From NCBI GenBank assembly GCA_017635465.1, contig JAGBLL010000070.1, positions 1 through 34,278 on the forward strand: DNA of 34,278 nucleotides. The letters are read 5' to 3'. Position numbers and translations under genes: made by a program. Positions 1-8,323 of this stretch are shown in pieces. This DNA comes from Bacilli bacterium. GTDB taxonomy: Bacteria > Bacillota_I > Bacilli_A > RFN20 > CAG-826. The notes under the pieces are model-generated. The model did no database searches, was not told where the DNA came from, and was given only the letters and a program-made list of their open reading frames with translations. Every line of letters starts with the position of its first letter. The stretch's first letter is position 1.

Positions 1-1014
1 ACCAACGGAAACAGTGATGTGGAATTTTGGATAATCTTTGAATTTGCATTCAGAGATAGCTTTACGATATCTTTCACCAATACGGAGTAGTTCTTCTTCA
101 CTAATATCTCTAAAGCAGACAACATATTCGTCTCCACCCCAACGGCAGACAAATGCTTCTTTTTCTTGTGATAAGATTTCTGCAATCTTTACTAAGACAA
201 CGTTACCAAATAAGTGACCATATGTGTCATTAACTGTTTTAAATGAGTCAACGTCAACGAATAAGCAACCTAAGGTTGTCTTATCAGTTTTATTTTGATA
301 TGTCTCGTCTAAGAATTTGGCTAAGAAGTTTTGATTAGCTAAACCAGTCAAAGAGTCGTGCATAGAAGCGTATTTGAAGTTTTCTGTATAACCTCTTAAA
401 CGCTTAGCGGCGATATGTCTCACTAATTCCGCAAAATAACCAAGCGCTAAAGAGACGAAATAGATTAATGTTAAACGGATTCTTAAGTTAACAGAGAAGA
501 CAGCGATTTGTCCATCGATATAAACTGGAGTGCCACCTGCTTGAGAAGCAGCTTGCTCAGCAGCGTATTTTCTAAAATCCGCTAAAGGCCACCAGAAGAA
601 AGCAACCATAGCTAATGCTACTGGGATGACAACGGCAAATCCTTCAATTAAACCAAATGTAATAAAAGAGAATGCAGGGATTAATAAAATCCAAATATGT
701 AAGAACCCATCTGGACCACCATCATAGCAGAGGTAACAGAAGAAGACGACCATCAGCCCCATAAATACACGACGCCAAATGTTTTGACGTTTGTTAACAA
801 AAATTGTTAATAAGAACGTTGATAGACAGATGACACAAACAGCGGTCATAATGATACCGAATGTCTTATCTGTGTCTTTAATTAAGTGTGTAATCGAAGC
901 AACAAGAGAAATAAAGAAAAGCAACGCGGATAAAACGCAGACTAAGAATGACTGTCTAAAATTGTCATTCAAAAGACCATCAGTCGCTTTGTTGATAAAA
1001 TTTTTGTATTTCAT
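1..1014 (-). CDS. Membrane-anchored GGDEF diguanylate cyclase, C-terminus cut by window edge
   Basis: Reading the minus strand from ATG at 1014 gives 338 codons without a stop, so the gene continues beyond base 1. Residues about 20-200 hold five or six hydrophobic segments (roughly 22-42, 52-72, 83-120, 122-143, 181-198), followed by a GGDEF domain from about residue 214. Visible motifs are HDSLTGLAN (219-227), the metal-binding FVDVDSFKTVNDTYGH (252-267) and the active-site loop GGDEY (293-297). Proteins of this family condense two GTP into cyclic di-GMP at the membrane. Tyr replaces the usual Phe of GG(D/E)EF, and no RxxD inhibitory site precedes the loop. The residues that bind metal and GTP are present, so activity is plausible. 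It is transcribed divergently from the ECF gene. No good ribosome binding site is seen; AAGG lies 15 bases before the ATG. Confidence 0.88.
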   Translation of the reverse strand, partial: MKYKNFINKATDGLLNDNFRQSFLVCVLSALLFFISLVASITHLIKDTDKTFGIIMTAVCVICLSTFLLTIFVNKRQNIWRRVFMGLMVVFFCYLCYDGGPDGFLHIWILLIPAFSFITFGLIEGFAVVIPVALAMVAFFWWPLADFRKYAAEQAASQAGGTPVYIDGQIAVFSVNLRIRLTLIYFVSLALGYFAELVRHIAAKRLRGYTENFKYASMHDSLTGLANQNFLAKFLDETYQNKTDKTTLGCLFVDVDSFKTVNDTYGHLFGNVVLVKIAEILSQEKEAFVCRWGGDEYVVCFRDISEEELLRIGERYRKAISECKFKDYPKFHITVSVG

Positions 1015-1042
1015 TTTGATATTTAATTGCCTTCGCTCTTTT

Positions 1043-1051
1043 ATTATAACA
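1043..1051 (-). promoter_or_regulatory. Extended -10 promoter element for the GGDEF gene
   Basis: The minus strand reads TGTTATAAT, a perfect extended -10 (TGn plus TATAAT), about 29 bases before the start codon. The -35 region (about 1066-1071, TTAATA) is poor, which is typical of extended -10 promoters. Confidence 0.6.
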
Positions 1052-1112
1052 ACTCGTTTATTTATTATTAAATACTTTTTGATTTTTGTCACTCATTTTT
1101 GTTTATTATTGC

Positions 1113-1169
1113 TTTAAAAGAGATGTCGCTTTATGTATAATCAATCTCGTTTATAGGTAAATATACCTA
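1113..1169 (+). promoter_or_regulatory. Promoter and small palindrome before the ECF transporter gene
   Basis: TATAAT lies at 1136-1141 with a weak TTTAAA -35 at 1113-1118 (17-base spacer). Downstream, TAGGTA-AATA-TACCTA (1154-1169) is a perfect 6-base inverted repeat that abuts the ribosome binding site (AAAGGA, 1169-1174). It could be an operator or a small hairpin limiting translation. Neither role can be shown from sequence alone. Confidence 0.4.
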
Positions 1170-1180
1170 AAGGATTAATT

Positions 1181-1786
1181 ATGAAACAAAAGTTTGATAC
1201 AAGAACAATTGTGATTACTGGCCTTCTATTGGCCTTGGAAGTCATCTTCCAAACATTAGGTAATCATATTCAATTCCCTTTGTTACCCGCCAATATCAAT
1301 CTCACATTAGTGACAGTGGTTTTAGCCGCTGTTTGGTGTGGTCCAATTTCAGCGATGATTTTGGGATTTTTTAATGGCATCATGGCGTTATTTTCACCAT
1401 CAACATTAGCGATATTTATGCCAATTAGTCCTGTTGGAACTGTTGTTGTGTGCTTATTAAAATGCACAATTGCTGGTCTAGTGGCTAGCCTTATTTATCG
1501 CGGATTTAATAAAATCAACCGCATCGTAGGTATGACCGCTGGTGTGATATTAGCAAGCGCGACTGTACCAATTGTTAATACAGGTTTATTCTCCGTTGGT
1601 TCTCTTATCTTCTTTAGACCATTCTTAGAAAGTGGTGTTAATGAGACTTTCCCAAATATTGGAGCCTTCCTCGTCTTTGGTGTTATTGGTCTTAACTTTA
1701 TCGTTGAAATCGTAACAACTGTTTTAATTGCGCCACCATCTGCCGCTATTGTTTTAGGTAGAAGAGTGAAAAATCCAGAAGCTTAG
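1181..1786 (+). CDS. ECF transporter S component (substrate-binding membrane subunit)
   Basis: The 201-residue protein is almost wholly hydrophobic with about six membrane segments and a short charged start (MKQKFDTRTIVITGLLLALE). A basic N-terminus leading into a helix of the form IVxxGLLxALE is typical of S components of energy-coupling factor vitamin transporters (DUF3816/ECF S superfamily). Such subunits bind a vitamin and dock on a shared EcfA-EcfA'-EcfT module. No module genes are in this window, which fits group II systems where the S gene is encoded apart. No riboswitch is visible in the roughly 40-base leader, so the substrate (folate, pantothenate, riboflavin or other) cannot be assigned. 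The gene is divergent from the GGDEF gene and ends in TAG 38 bases before rarA. Confidence 0.75.
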   Translation: MKQKFDTRTIVITGLLLALEVIFQTLGNHIQFPLLPANINLTLVTVVLAAVWCGPISAMILGFFNGIMALFSPSTLAIFMPISPVGTVVVCLLKCTIAGLVASLIYRGFNKINRIVGMTAGVILASATVPIVNTGLFSVGSLIFFRPFLESGVNETFPNIGAFLVFGVIGLNFIVEIVTTVLIAPPSAAIVLGRRVKNPEA

Positions 1787-1789
1787 TCT

Positions 1790-1825
1790 TTGTTTTTGTT
1801 GGCAATTATCGTTATCATATTGATA
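1790..1825 (+). promoter_or_regulatory. Probable leaderless promoter of rarA
   Basis: TTGTTT (1790-1795), a 17-base spacer and TATCAT (1813-1818) form a good vegetative promoter. Only six bases separate the -10 from the ATG at 1825, so transcription should begin at or very near the start codon. There is no Shine-Dalgarno sequence. Confidence 0.5.
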
Positions 1826-3075
1826 TGCAAAAACCTTTAGCGGATCTTTTAAGACCAGAATCTTTACAAGATATGGTGGGTCAACACCATCTTTTAGATG
1901 ATGGTACTGTCTTTAGAAAAAGCATTGATTCTAATCACATTACCAACATGGTTTTTTATGGTCCTCCAGGTGTTGGTAAAACAACACTCGCGAATATCAT
2001 TGCGAAAAATTCCAATTTATCTTTATATAAATTAAACGGCACTAATGCATCAATTGATGACATCAAAAATGTCATAAAAGAAGCTGATAGTTTCTTAAAT
2101 CACCAAGGTGTTTTGCTTTATTTGGATGAAATCCAATATCTTAATAAGAAACAACAGCAATCACTTTTAGAATTCGTTGAATCTGGCGATATCACATTAA
2201 TTGCCTCCACAACAGAAAACCCATATTTTTATGTCTATCCCGCTTTATTATCTCGTTGCACAGTTTTCGAATTTAAAGCTTTAAAAGTTGACGATATCAA
2301 AGAAGGCATATTAAAAGCTTGTGATAAATTAGGCTTAAAGATTAACGATGACGCTTTAGAAACGTTAGCGTTAGCCTCTAATGGTGACATGCGTAAAGCG
2401 CTCAATAATTTAGATTTCATCTTTGGAGCGCTTAATCAAACTAGACTCATTGATAACGATTTAGTTAAAGGTCTAATTGATAAAGCTAATATTGCTTATG
2501 ATCGAAGCGAAGATAAACACTTTGATACATTGAGTGCCTTTATGAAATCTTTAAGAGGTAGTGACCCAGACGCAGCGATATTCTATTTAGCAAAGTTACT
2601 TAAAGGTGGAGATATCATTGCCGCTTCACGTAGGTTATTGTGTTCAGTGAGTGAAGATGTCGGTTTAGCCTATCCTCAACTCATTCCAATTGTCAAAGCT
2701 TGCGTTGATAGTGCTCTACAACTTGGCATGCCAGAAGCGAGACTACCACTCGCCAATGCGACGATATTAATTGCTACCGCTCCAAAGAGCAATAGTGCTT
2801 ATTTAGCTATCGATTCCGCAATGATGGATATTGATCAAGGTAAAGGCACAACTGTACCAAGAAATTTACAAAATACCCACTTTGATGGTGCGGACGCTAA
2901 AATTAAAGGACAGCACTATATTTACCCACATGACTTTGAAAATCATTATGTCGAACAACAATATCTTCCTGATGATTTAAAGAAGAGAAAATATTATATT
3001 CCACAAGAAAATAAAAATGAGCAATCATTTAAAGAATATTGGGATAAAATCAAGAAAAATAATAAGAAAAAATAA
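1825..3075 (+). CDS. rarA: Replication-associated recombination protein A (RarA/MgsA), AAA+ ATPase
   Basis: This 416-residue clamp-loader-like AAA+ ATPase acts at stalled replication forks, where the family interacts with single-strand binding protein and unwinds duplex ends. The N-terminus PLADLLRPESLQDMVGQHHL is characteristic. Walker A GPPGVGKTT has its Lys at residue 52, Walker B LLYLDEIQ has D101-E102, and sensor 1 lies in STTENP. The C-terminal half carries the MgsA tetramerisation region, including SEDVGLAYPQ and the tail YPHDFENHYVEQQYLPDDL. Length is normal for the family. It is followed after two bases by the next gene, so the two are probably co-transcribed. In Bacillus, rarA lies near aspS; here it is at the other end of the same general neighbourhood. 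Confidence 0.96.
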   Translation: MQKPLADLLRPESLQDMVGQHHLLDDGTVFRKSIDSNHITNMVFYGPPGVGKTTLANIIAKNSNLSLYKLNGTNASIDDIKNVIKEADSFLNHQGVLLYLDEIQYLNKKQQQSLLEFVESGDITLIASTTENPYFYVYPALLSRCTVFEFKALKVDDIKEGILKACDKLGLKINDDALETLALASNGDMRKALNNLDFIFGALNQTRLIDNDLVKGLIDKANIAYDRSEDKHFDTLSAFMKSLRGSDPDAAIFYLAKLLKGGDIIAASRRLLCSVSEDVGLAYPQLIPIVKACVDSALQLGMPEARLPLANATILIATAPKSNSAYLAIDSAMMDIDQGKGTTVPRNLQNTHFDGADAKIKGQHYIYPHDFENHYVEQQYLPDDLKKRKYYIPQENKNEQSFKEYWDKIKKNNKKK

Positions 3076-3077
3076 TT

Positions 3078-3992
3078 ATGGATTCATTAAAAACACTGAT
3101 GGATAAAAAGCAATATGAATTAGTCTTGAAGATTACAGAAAATTCTCAAGATTCTTTAAGTTTGTTTTATCGTTTAAGTGCCTTACTCGCCGTTAATCGC
3201 ATTAACGATGCTTTATCTTTAATTAAAGAGAAAAGACAGTACCTAATTTCTAAACCAGGTATCTTAATGAAAATCCATATTGAAATTCTTTGTATGATGG
3301 CTAAATTCGATGAAGCTTATGAAGAGCTTAATTACTATAAAGAATTACCATATGAAAACCAACAAACAGAAGAGTTATTAAGATATTTACCAAAATACAT
3401 TAGAGAAGAAGAATTAAAGTTCTATAAACGTCGAGAAGTAGGTCAAGAAGAAATTAGAAAAAAGTTGCTCAGTAAGAATGATGCTGATGTTTTAACAGCC
3501 TTAGATGCAATTAGAGGACAAGACTTACAATCCTTCCTTTTACCAATTCTTAATATTTTAAAAATATATCCAAGGCAAATGATTCGTTCTTATGCTTTAC
3601 TTCTTTTAGTGGCTAAATCTTACGACAAAGTTGTCTCCTATTTATCACAAGGTCAATTAATTGAAATTAAACCTTCTGAATTAAAAGATCCGTTTGTCTT
3701 ACCAAATATTGGTGATATTGAGGCAATTTCGCAGTTATTCCAAAATGCTTTTCATAATCCTTCATTAGCCCAAAATGCGATTAACATTCTTTCTTCGTAT
3801 TTGATTTACATCTACCCAAATTCTATTAATTATTCCGCTGATCAACTAATTGTTATCTTTGGCTTTTTAGCGGAAGATCTTTTAAAAACCAATGATGTTG
3901 ATTTAGATAAGATGTGCGCTTTAAGGAATCTCAATAAACAAGAAATACAAGAAGAAATTAATAAAATTAAAGCGTTACTGGAAGATTTTTAA
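3078..3992 (+). CDS. Hypothetical helical repeat protein (TPR-like, resembles DUF3196)
   Basis: This 304-residue soluble, helix-rich protein has no signal peptide and no catalytic motif I recognise. The N-terminal 130 residues read like tetratricopeptide-type helical pairs (ALSLIKEKRQYL, DEAYEELNYYKELP), and the remainder is also predicted helical. The style resembles the DUF3196 family of Mollicutes, but I recall that only loosely. It starts two bases after the rarA stop without its own clear ribosome binding site, which suggests coupled translation. A terminator follows at 4019. A scaffold or assembly role would fit a repeat protein, but nothing in the sequence assigns a function. Confidence 0.7.
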   Translation: MDSLKTLMDKKQYELVLKITENSQDSLSLFYRLSALLAVNRINDALSLIKEKRQYLISKPGILMKIHIEILCMMAKFDEAYEELNYYKELPYENQQTEELLRYLPKYIREEELKFYKRREVGQEEIRKKLLSKNDADVLTALDAIRGQDLQSFLLPILNILKIYPRQMIRSYALLLLVAKSYDKVVSYLSQGQLIEIKPSELKDPFVLPNIGDIEAISQLFQNAFHNPSLAQNAINILSSYLIYIYPNSINYSADQLIVIFGFLAEDLLKTNDVDLDKMCALRNLNKQEIQEEINKIKALLEDF

Positions 3993-4018
3993 TTTCAAAA
4001 AGTTCTTTATAAGAAACT

Positions 4019-4047
4019 ACAAGTGCTTTGTGCTTGTTTTTTATTTT
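4019..4047 (+). terminator. Rho-independent terminator after the rarA operon
   Basis: ACAAGTGC-TTT-GTGCTTGT forms an 8-base-pair stem (two G-U pairs) with a three-base loop, followed by TTTTTTATTTT. Confidence 0.75.
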
Positions 4048-4063
4048 ACACACGTGCTATATT
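4034..4063 (+). promoter_or_regulatory. Promoter for tig, overlapping the upstream terminator
   Basis: An extended -10, TGCTATATT, ends at 4063. TTGTTT at 4034-4039 lies 18 bases upstream and is embedded in the terminator T-tract. CGTG (4053-4056) and CACG (4068-4071) form a short inverted repeat around the -10. No CIRCE (HrcA) or CtsR site is recognisable. Confidence 0.5.
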
Positions 4064-4100
4064 ATTACACGCACATAACTTGAAAGGATAAATATTAATC

Positions 4101-5378
4101 ATGGAAAGAAAAGTAACCAAGTTAGAACATTGCCATACCGAAGTATTAGTGAATGTTGACAAAGATTTATGGAAAAAAGCCCAAACAAAAGCTTTCAATA
4201 AACTTGCCGCTAATGTGACGGTTCCTGGCTTCCGCAAAGGCAAAGCCCCAGCTAACATGCTCAAAGGCCGTGTCGATCAAATGAGAGTCTTTAATGAAGC
4301 CATCAACGATGTCTTACAACCTGTGTATGAAGACGTATTAAGAGAAGAAAAAATTCAACCAATGGCTAGACCATCATTCGATGTCACAAAATTGAGTGAA
4401 GAAGAATTAGAAGTCAAAGTGACTATTGCCACACGTCCAGAAGTTGAACTCGGTAAATATACTGATTACAAATTAGGTAAAGAAAAAGTGGAAGTTACCG
4501 ATGAAGAAGTCGATGCTTCTATTGAAGCTTTAAGAAAACAAAATGCAACCATCGCTCCAAAAGATGGTCAAGCCGAAAAAGGTGACACAGTTGTCATGGA
4601 CTTCGAAGGTTTTGTCGAAGGTGTCCCATTTGAAGGTGGCAAAGCCGAAAACTATGAATTAGAACTCGGTAGCGGCGCTTTCATCCCAGGTTTTGAAGAC
4701 CAATTAGTGGGTGCTTCCGCGGGCATTGAAGTGGAAGTTAAAGTCAAATTCCCAGAAAACTATGGTCCAGATGAAATCTCTGGTAAAGATGCGACATTCA
4801 AATGCACAATTCACGAAGTGAAACAAAAAGTTTTACCAGCCTTAGATGAAGAATTCATCAAAGACTTAAACATCCCAGAAGTCAAAACAATTGACGAACT
4901 CAAAGCTAACCGTAAAGAAGCTTTACAAAAACAAAAAGAAGATGCCGCTAGACAAGCTTACTTAAATAAACTTGTTGATGAAATCAAGAAAGTTTCTAAA
5001 TTCGATATCGCTGAAGAAATCATCGCTGATGAAAAAGAAAATCGTAAGAAAGATATGGAAAATAGACTCAAACAATCCGGTATCGATCTCGAACAATACT
5101 TAGTCTTAACAAAGACCAGCCAAGAAGATTTTGATAAGCAAATGAGCGAAGAAGCTAGAAAAGGCTTAGAATCATTCCTCGTCATGGATAATGTTGGCAT
5201 CAAAGAAAACTTATCCGTTTCTGATGAAGAATTAGACGCTGAACTTACCAAGATGGGCGAACAATACAAGATGAGCTTAGAACAAATCAAACAAGCCTTA
5301 GGTCAACAATTACCTAACTTCAGACACAATATGCTCATGCAAAAGATTGAAAAATTCTTATACGAAAACAACAAGTAA
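4101..5378 (+). CDS. tig: Trigger factor, ribosome-bound chaperone and peptidyl-prolyl isomerase
   Basis: The 425-residue protein has the complete three-domain layout. The N-terminal ribosome-binding domain carries the signature GFRKGKAP (about residues 43-50). The FKBP-type isomerase domain follows (about 150-240; GDTVVMDFEGFVEGVPFEGG and LGSGAFIPGFEDQLVG). The C-terminal chaperone arms extend from about 250 to the end. It binds L23 at the polypeptide exit tunnel and shields nascent chains. The gene uses more C-ending codons than its neighbours, in keeping with high expression. AAAGGA lies about 13 bases before the ATG, a longer spacing than usual. lon follows after 22 bases with its own strong ribosome binding site, pairing folding with degradation. 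Confidence 0.98.
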   Translation: MERKVTKLEHCHTEVLVNVDKDLWKKAQTKAFNKLAANVTVPGFRKGKAPANMLKGRVDQMRVFNEAINDVLQPVYEDVLREEKIQPMARPSFDVTKLSEEELEVKVTIATRPEVELGKYTDYKLGKEKVEVTDEEVDASIEALRKQNATIAPKDGQAEKGDTVVMDFEGFVEGVPFEGGKAENYELELGSGAFIPGFEDQLVGASAGIEVEVKVKFPENYGPDEISGKDATFKCTIHEVKQKVLPALDEEFIKDLNIPEVKTIDELKANRKEALQKQKEDAARQAYLNKLVDEIKKVSKFDIAEEIIADEKENRKKDMENRLKQSGIDLEQYLVLTKTSQEDFDKQMSEEARKGLESFLVMDNVGIKENLSVSDEELDAELTKMGEQYKMSLEQIKQALGQQLPNFRHNMLMQKIEKFLYENNK

Positions 5379-5400
5379 TTACTATTAAGGAGGTATTTTC

Positions 5401-7728
5401 ATGAACGAAAGACCCCAAACATTAACATTACCATTACTACCTACGCGTAGTTTTGTCCTCTTCCCAAGCACGATTCAACCAATCGAAGCGGGAAGAGTAT
5501 TCTCTATCAATGCCATTCACGCAGCGCATTTACAAGCCGATTCGCTTTTATTTGTCGCTTGCCAAAAGAACCCAAATGACGAAGTCATCGATTTCGATTC
5601 TATTTATCATGTTGGTTCTTTATGCCGCATTGTCTCAATCATCGAAAAAGGTGATTTAGTCCGTGTGAGAGTGGACGTTGTTGAAAGAATCGTTTTAAAC
5701 GAAATCTCTTTCGACCAAGTTAATGGCTATTATGTCGCTAATGCGACTGTTAATAATGTGCCAATGGTGGATGATCTCACAAATGAATCACTATCACGCG
5801 CCATTGTTGATAAGTTAAATAACTTACCGAATGTCTTATCATTATTAAATAAATCCACTCTTAACCAAATTAACAAAGTTAAAGACGCTGTTTCTTTATG
5901 CTACATCTTAGCGAGCAATCTTCAATGCTCAACTGAAGAAAAGCAAGCCATTTTAGAATGCAACAATGTCAATGACTTAATGGGTAAAATCTTATTACTC
6001 ATCTCCGGAGAACAAACCAAAGCGCAAATTGATGAAAACATTGCTAACTCAGTGAGAGAATCAAGTGAAAAAGCGCAAAAAGAATATTTCTTAAGAGAAA
6101 AATTAAAAGCGATTAAGAAAGAACTTGGTGAAAATACAGATGGTCAAAATTCTCCTGAATCTATCTTAGAAAAGTTAGAAAAGAATCCTTATCCAGAAAA
6201 CATCAAAAAGAAAGTTAAAGCGGAACTTTCTAAATTCGATATGATGCCTCAAGGCAGTTTAGAAGCCGCTTTAATTCAAAGCTATTTAGATGTTTTGATG
6301 AACATCCCATGGTGGGAAAAGACCGAAGATGATGAAGACCTAAAACATGTTGAATCAATCTTAGACGAAGACCATTATGGCTTAGAAGAACCAAAGAAGA
6401 GAATTGTCGAATATTTAGCCATTAAGAAATTAACTGGTAACTTAAAATCCCCAATTCTTTGTTTCTACGGTCCTCCAGGTACAGGTAAGACTTCTTTAGG
6501 TAAATCCATCGCTAGAGCGTTAGGAAGAAAATTCTTCAAAGCTTCTTTAGGTGGTATTTCTGATGAAGCGGAAATACGTGGTCATAGAAGAACATATGTC
6601 GGCGCTCTCCCAGGCCGTATTATTCAAGGCATGAGAAAAGCCGGAGTGACTAACCCAGTATTTTTACTCGATGAAGTCGATAAACTCGCTTCTAGCTACA
6701 AAGGCGACCCCGCCAGTGCGTTATTAGAAGTCTTAGACCCAGAACAAAATACACAGTTCAACGATAACTATGTCGAAGAACCATACGATTTAAGCGATGT
6801 CTTATTCATTTGTACTGCGAACTATTTAGAAAATATTCCTGGTCCATTAAGAGATCGTTTAGAACTCATTCAATTATCTTCTTATACCGAAATCGAGAAG
6901 ATGCATATTGTTAAGGAACACTTAATCAAAAAGCAAATCGCTCTTAACGGTTTAAAAGAAGACCAAGTCGTCTTTGAAGACGATGCCTTAAGATTCATCA
7001 TCCGTTCTTATACTAGAGAAGCGGGTGTTCGTGAACTTGAAAGAAAGATTGCTTCTTGCTTAAGAAAAGTCGCGGTTAACTTTGTTAAAGATCCTAATAT
7101 TGGGGTGACCACAATTAATGTGGACAAAGTTAAAGAATTCTTAGGTGTCCCATTCTTTGAAGACACACAAAAAGAAAAAGAACCACAAGTCGGTGTTGTT
7201 ACTGGCTTAGCCTATACTGAATATGGTGGCGATATCTTACCAATCGAAGTAAATTACTTTAAAGGTAAAGGTGCGCTGATATTAACTGGCCACTTAGGTG
7301 ATGTTATGAAAGAATCAGCTTCTATTGCCCTTGACTATGTCAAGAGTAACGCTGAAGAATTCAAAGTTGATCCGGATATCTTCGCTAATAACGATATCCA
7401 TATTCACGTCCCAGAAGGGGCTGTTCCAAAGGATGGTCCAAGTGCGGGTGTAGCGATGACTTGTGCGATTATTTCTTGCTTAAGTAAACGTCCAGTATCT
7501 CCTGATGTTGCGATGACTGGTGAAGTGACCTTAAGAGGACAAGCTTTACCAATCGGTGGCTTAAGAGAGAAATCACTTGCCGCTTTAAGAAGTGGTATTA
7601 AAAAGATTGTCGTTCCAAAAGACAATAAGAAAGATGTTGAAGAACTTCCTAAGGAAGTTAAAGAATCACTTCAAATCGTCTATATGTCTTCAGTGGAAGA
7701 CGCTGTCAAAGAAAGTTTTGCTAATTAA
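5401..7728 (+). CDS. lon: Lon ATP-dependent protease (LonA type)
   Basis: This 775-residue cytosolic protease degrades misfolded and regulatory proteins. It has the LonA layout: an N-terminal substrate domain (about 1-200), a coiled region (about 210-310), an AAA+ module (about 320-570) and the protease domain to the end. Walker A GPPGTGKTS has its Lys at residue 363, and Walker B is VFLLDEVDK. The catalytic dyad is Ser681 in PKDGPSAG and Lys724 in LREKSLAALRSG, spaced 43 residues apart as in other LonA proteases. Length matches the family. A near-perfect AAGGAGGT precedes the ATG. The stop overlaps the engB start (TAATG), and a terminator-like hairpin lies just inside engB. Confidence 0.98.
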   Translation: MNERPQTLTLPLLPTRSFVLFPSTIQPIEAGRVFSINAIHAAHLQADSLLFVACQKNPNDEVIDFDSIYHVGSLCRIVSIIEKGDLVRVRVDVVERIVLNEISFDQVNGYYVANATVNNVPMVDDLTNESLSRAIVDKLNNLPNVLSLLNKSTLNQINKVKDAVSLCYILASNLQCSTEEKQAILECNNVNDLMGKILLLISGEQTKAQIDENIANSVRESSEKAQKEYFLREKLKAIKKELGENTDGQNSPESILEKLEKNPYPENIKKKVKAELSKFDMMPQGSLEAALIQSYLDVLMNIPWWEKTEDDEDLKHVESILDEDHYGLEEPKKRIVEYLAIKKLTGNLKSPILCFYGPPGTGKTSLGKSIARALGRKFFKASLGGISDEAEIRGHRRTYVGALPGRIIQGMRKAGVTNPVFLLDEVDKLASSYKGDPASALLEVLDPEQNTQFNDNYVEEPYDLSDVLFICTANYLENIPGPLRDRLELIQLSSYTEIEKMHIVKEHLIKKQIALNGLKEDQVVFEDDALRFIIRSYTREAGVRELERKIASCLRKVAVNFVKDPNIGVTTINVDKVKEFLGVPFFEDTQKEKEPQVGVVTGLAYTEYGGDILPIEVNYFKGKGALILTGHLGDVMKESASIALDYVKSNAEEFKVDPDIFANNDIHIHVPEGAVPKDGPSAGVAMTCAIISCLSKRPVSPDVAMTGEVTLRGQALPIGGLREKSLAALRSGIKKIVVPKDNKKDVEELPKEVKESLQIVYMSSVEDAVKESFAN

Positions 7729-8306
7729 TGATTAACTTTACCAACGCGACATTTATCAAATCATGCCCAAATAGGCAAGAAAGACCTCAGGGAAGCAAAC
7801 CTGAGGTTTTAATCGTCGGTAGAAGTAACGTTGGTAAATCATCATTGATTAATGCTTTAACTAATAAAAAGAAGTTGGCTTTTACTTCATCAAAACCTGG
7901 CCATACGCGCTTATTAAATTATTTTGATATAGATAATCAATTCTTTTTAGTGGACGCTCCTGGGTATGGCTACGCTAAAGGTGGGATTGATCTTGACCGC
8001 TTATTTGGCGAAATGATGGAATCTTATTTCGTTAATAATAATGAATTAAAATTAGTGTTAATTCTTTTAGACGCGAGAAGAGAAGCCACTCCTGAAGATA
8101 TTGAAATCGTTAATTATTGTAAAGAAAACAATATTAATTATTACTTGGTAATAACTAAGACAGACAAGGTCAATCAAAAAGAAAAAGCGGCGCTTAATAA
8201 ACGTTTAAAAGAAAGAGAAATTCCATTTGAACAAGTTTATTACACATCCGCTTTAAAAAGTGGTAGTCTCGACCTTTTGAAAAAAGGGATTGAGAAAAGC
8301 CTATAG
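7728..8306 (+). CDS. engB: Ribosome biogenesis GTPase EngB/YsxC (YihA)
   Basis: The 192-residue TrmE-Era-type GTPase is needed for late assembly of the large ribosomal subunit. The G1 motif GRSNVGKSS (Lys37), G3 DAPGYG, G4 TKTDK and G5 SALK are all present, and the length is typical. The start is set by the TAATG overlap with lon and leaves about 30 residues before G1, as in homologues. lon-engB adjacency is the Bacillus arrangement. Codons 18-28 form an 11-base-pair hairpin followed by four T, described separately, which may limit expression from the lon transcript. The end of the gene contains the -35 box of the valS promoter. Confidence 0.97.
   Translation: MINFTNATFIKSCPNRQERPQGSKPEVLIVGRSNVGKSSLINALTNKKKLAFTSSKPGHTRLLNYFDIDNQFFLVDAPGYGYAKGGIDLDRLFGEMMESYFVNNNELKLVLILLDARREATPEDIEIVNYCKENNINYYLVITKTDKVNQKEKAALNKRLKEREIPFEQVYYTSALKSGSLDLLKKGIEKSL
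7781..7810 (+). promoter_or_regulatory. Terminator-like hairpin inside the engB coding sequence
   Basis: ACCTCAGG (7784-7791) pairs perfectly with CCTGAGGT (7800-7807) across an eight-base loop. AAG and TTT extend the stem to 11 pairs (one G-U), and the 3' side is a four-T run. It lies 53 bases into engB, before the GTPase G1 motif. It could end or attenuate transcripts coming from lon. The T-run is short, so activity is uncertain. Confidence 0.55.
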
Positions 8307-8317
8307 TTTTGTATAAT
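8290..8317 (+). promoter_or_regulatory. Promoter of the valS T-box transcript
   Basis: TTGAGA (8290-8295), a 16-base spacer and a perfect TATAAT (8312-8317) make one of the best promoters in the window. The -35 lies within the last codons of engB. Transcription should start near 8324. Confidence 0.75.
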
Positions 8318-8323
8318 AAGTAA

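Noticed and set aside
791-1117. A 108-residue plus-strand open frame
   Set aside because: It is antisense to the start of the GGDEF gene and its promoter, has no ribosome binding site and has a low-complexity translation.
4053-4071. Heat-shock operator (CIRCE or CtsR) before tig-lon
   Set aside because: The short CGTG/CACG repeat does not match either consensus.
4958-5290. 110-residue minus-strand open frame inside tig
   Set aside because: It is antisense to the well-supported chaperone arms of trigger factor and has a serine-rich shadow composition.
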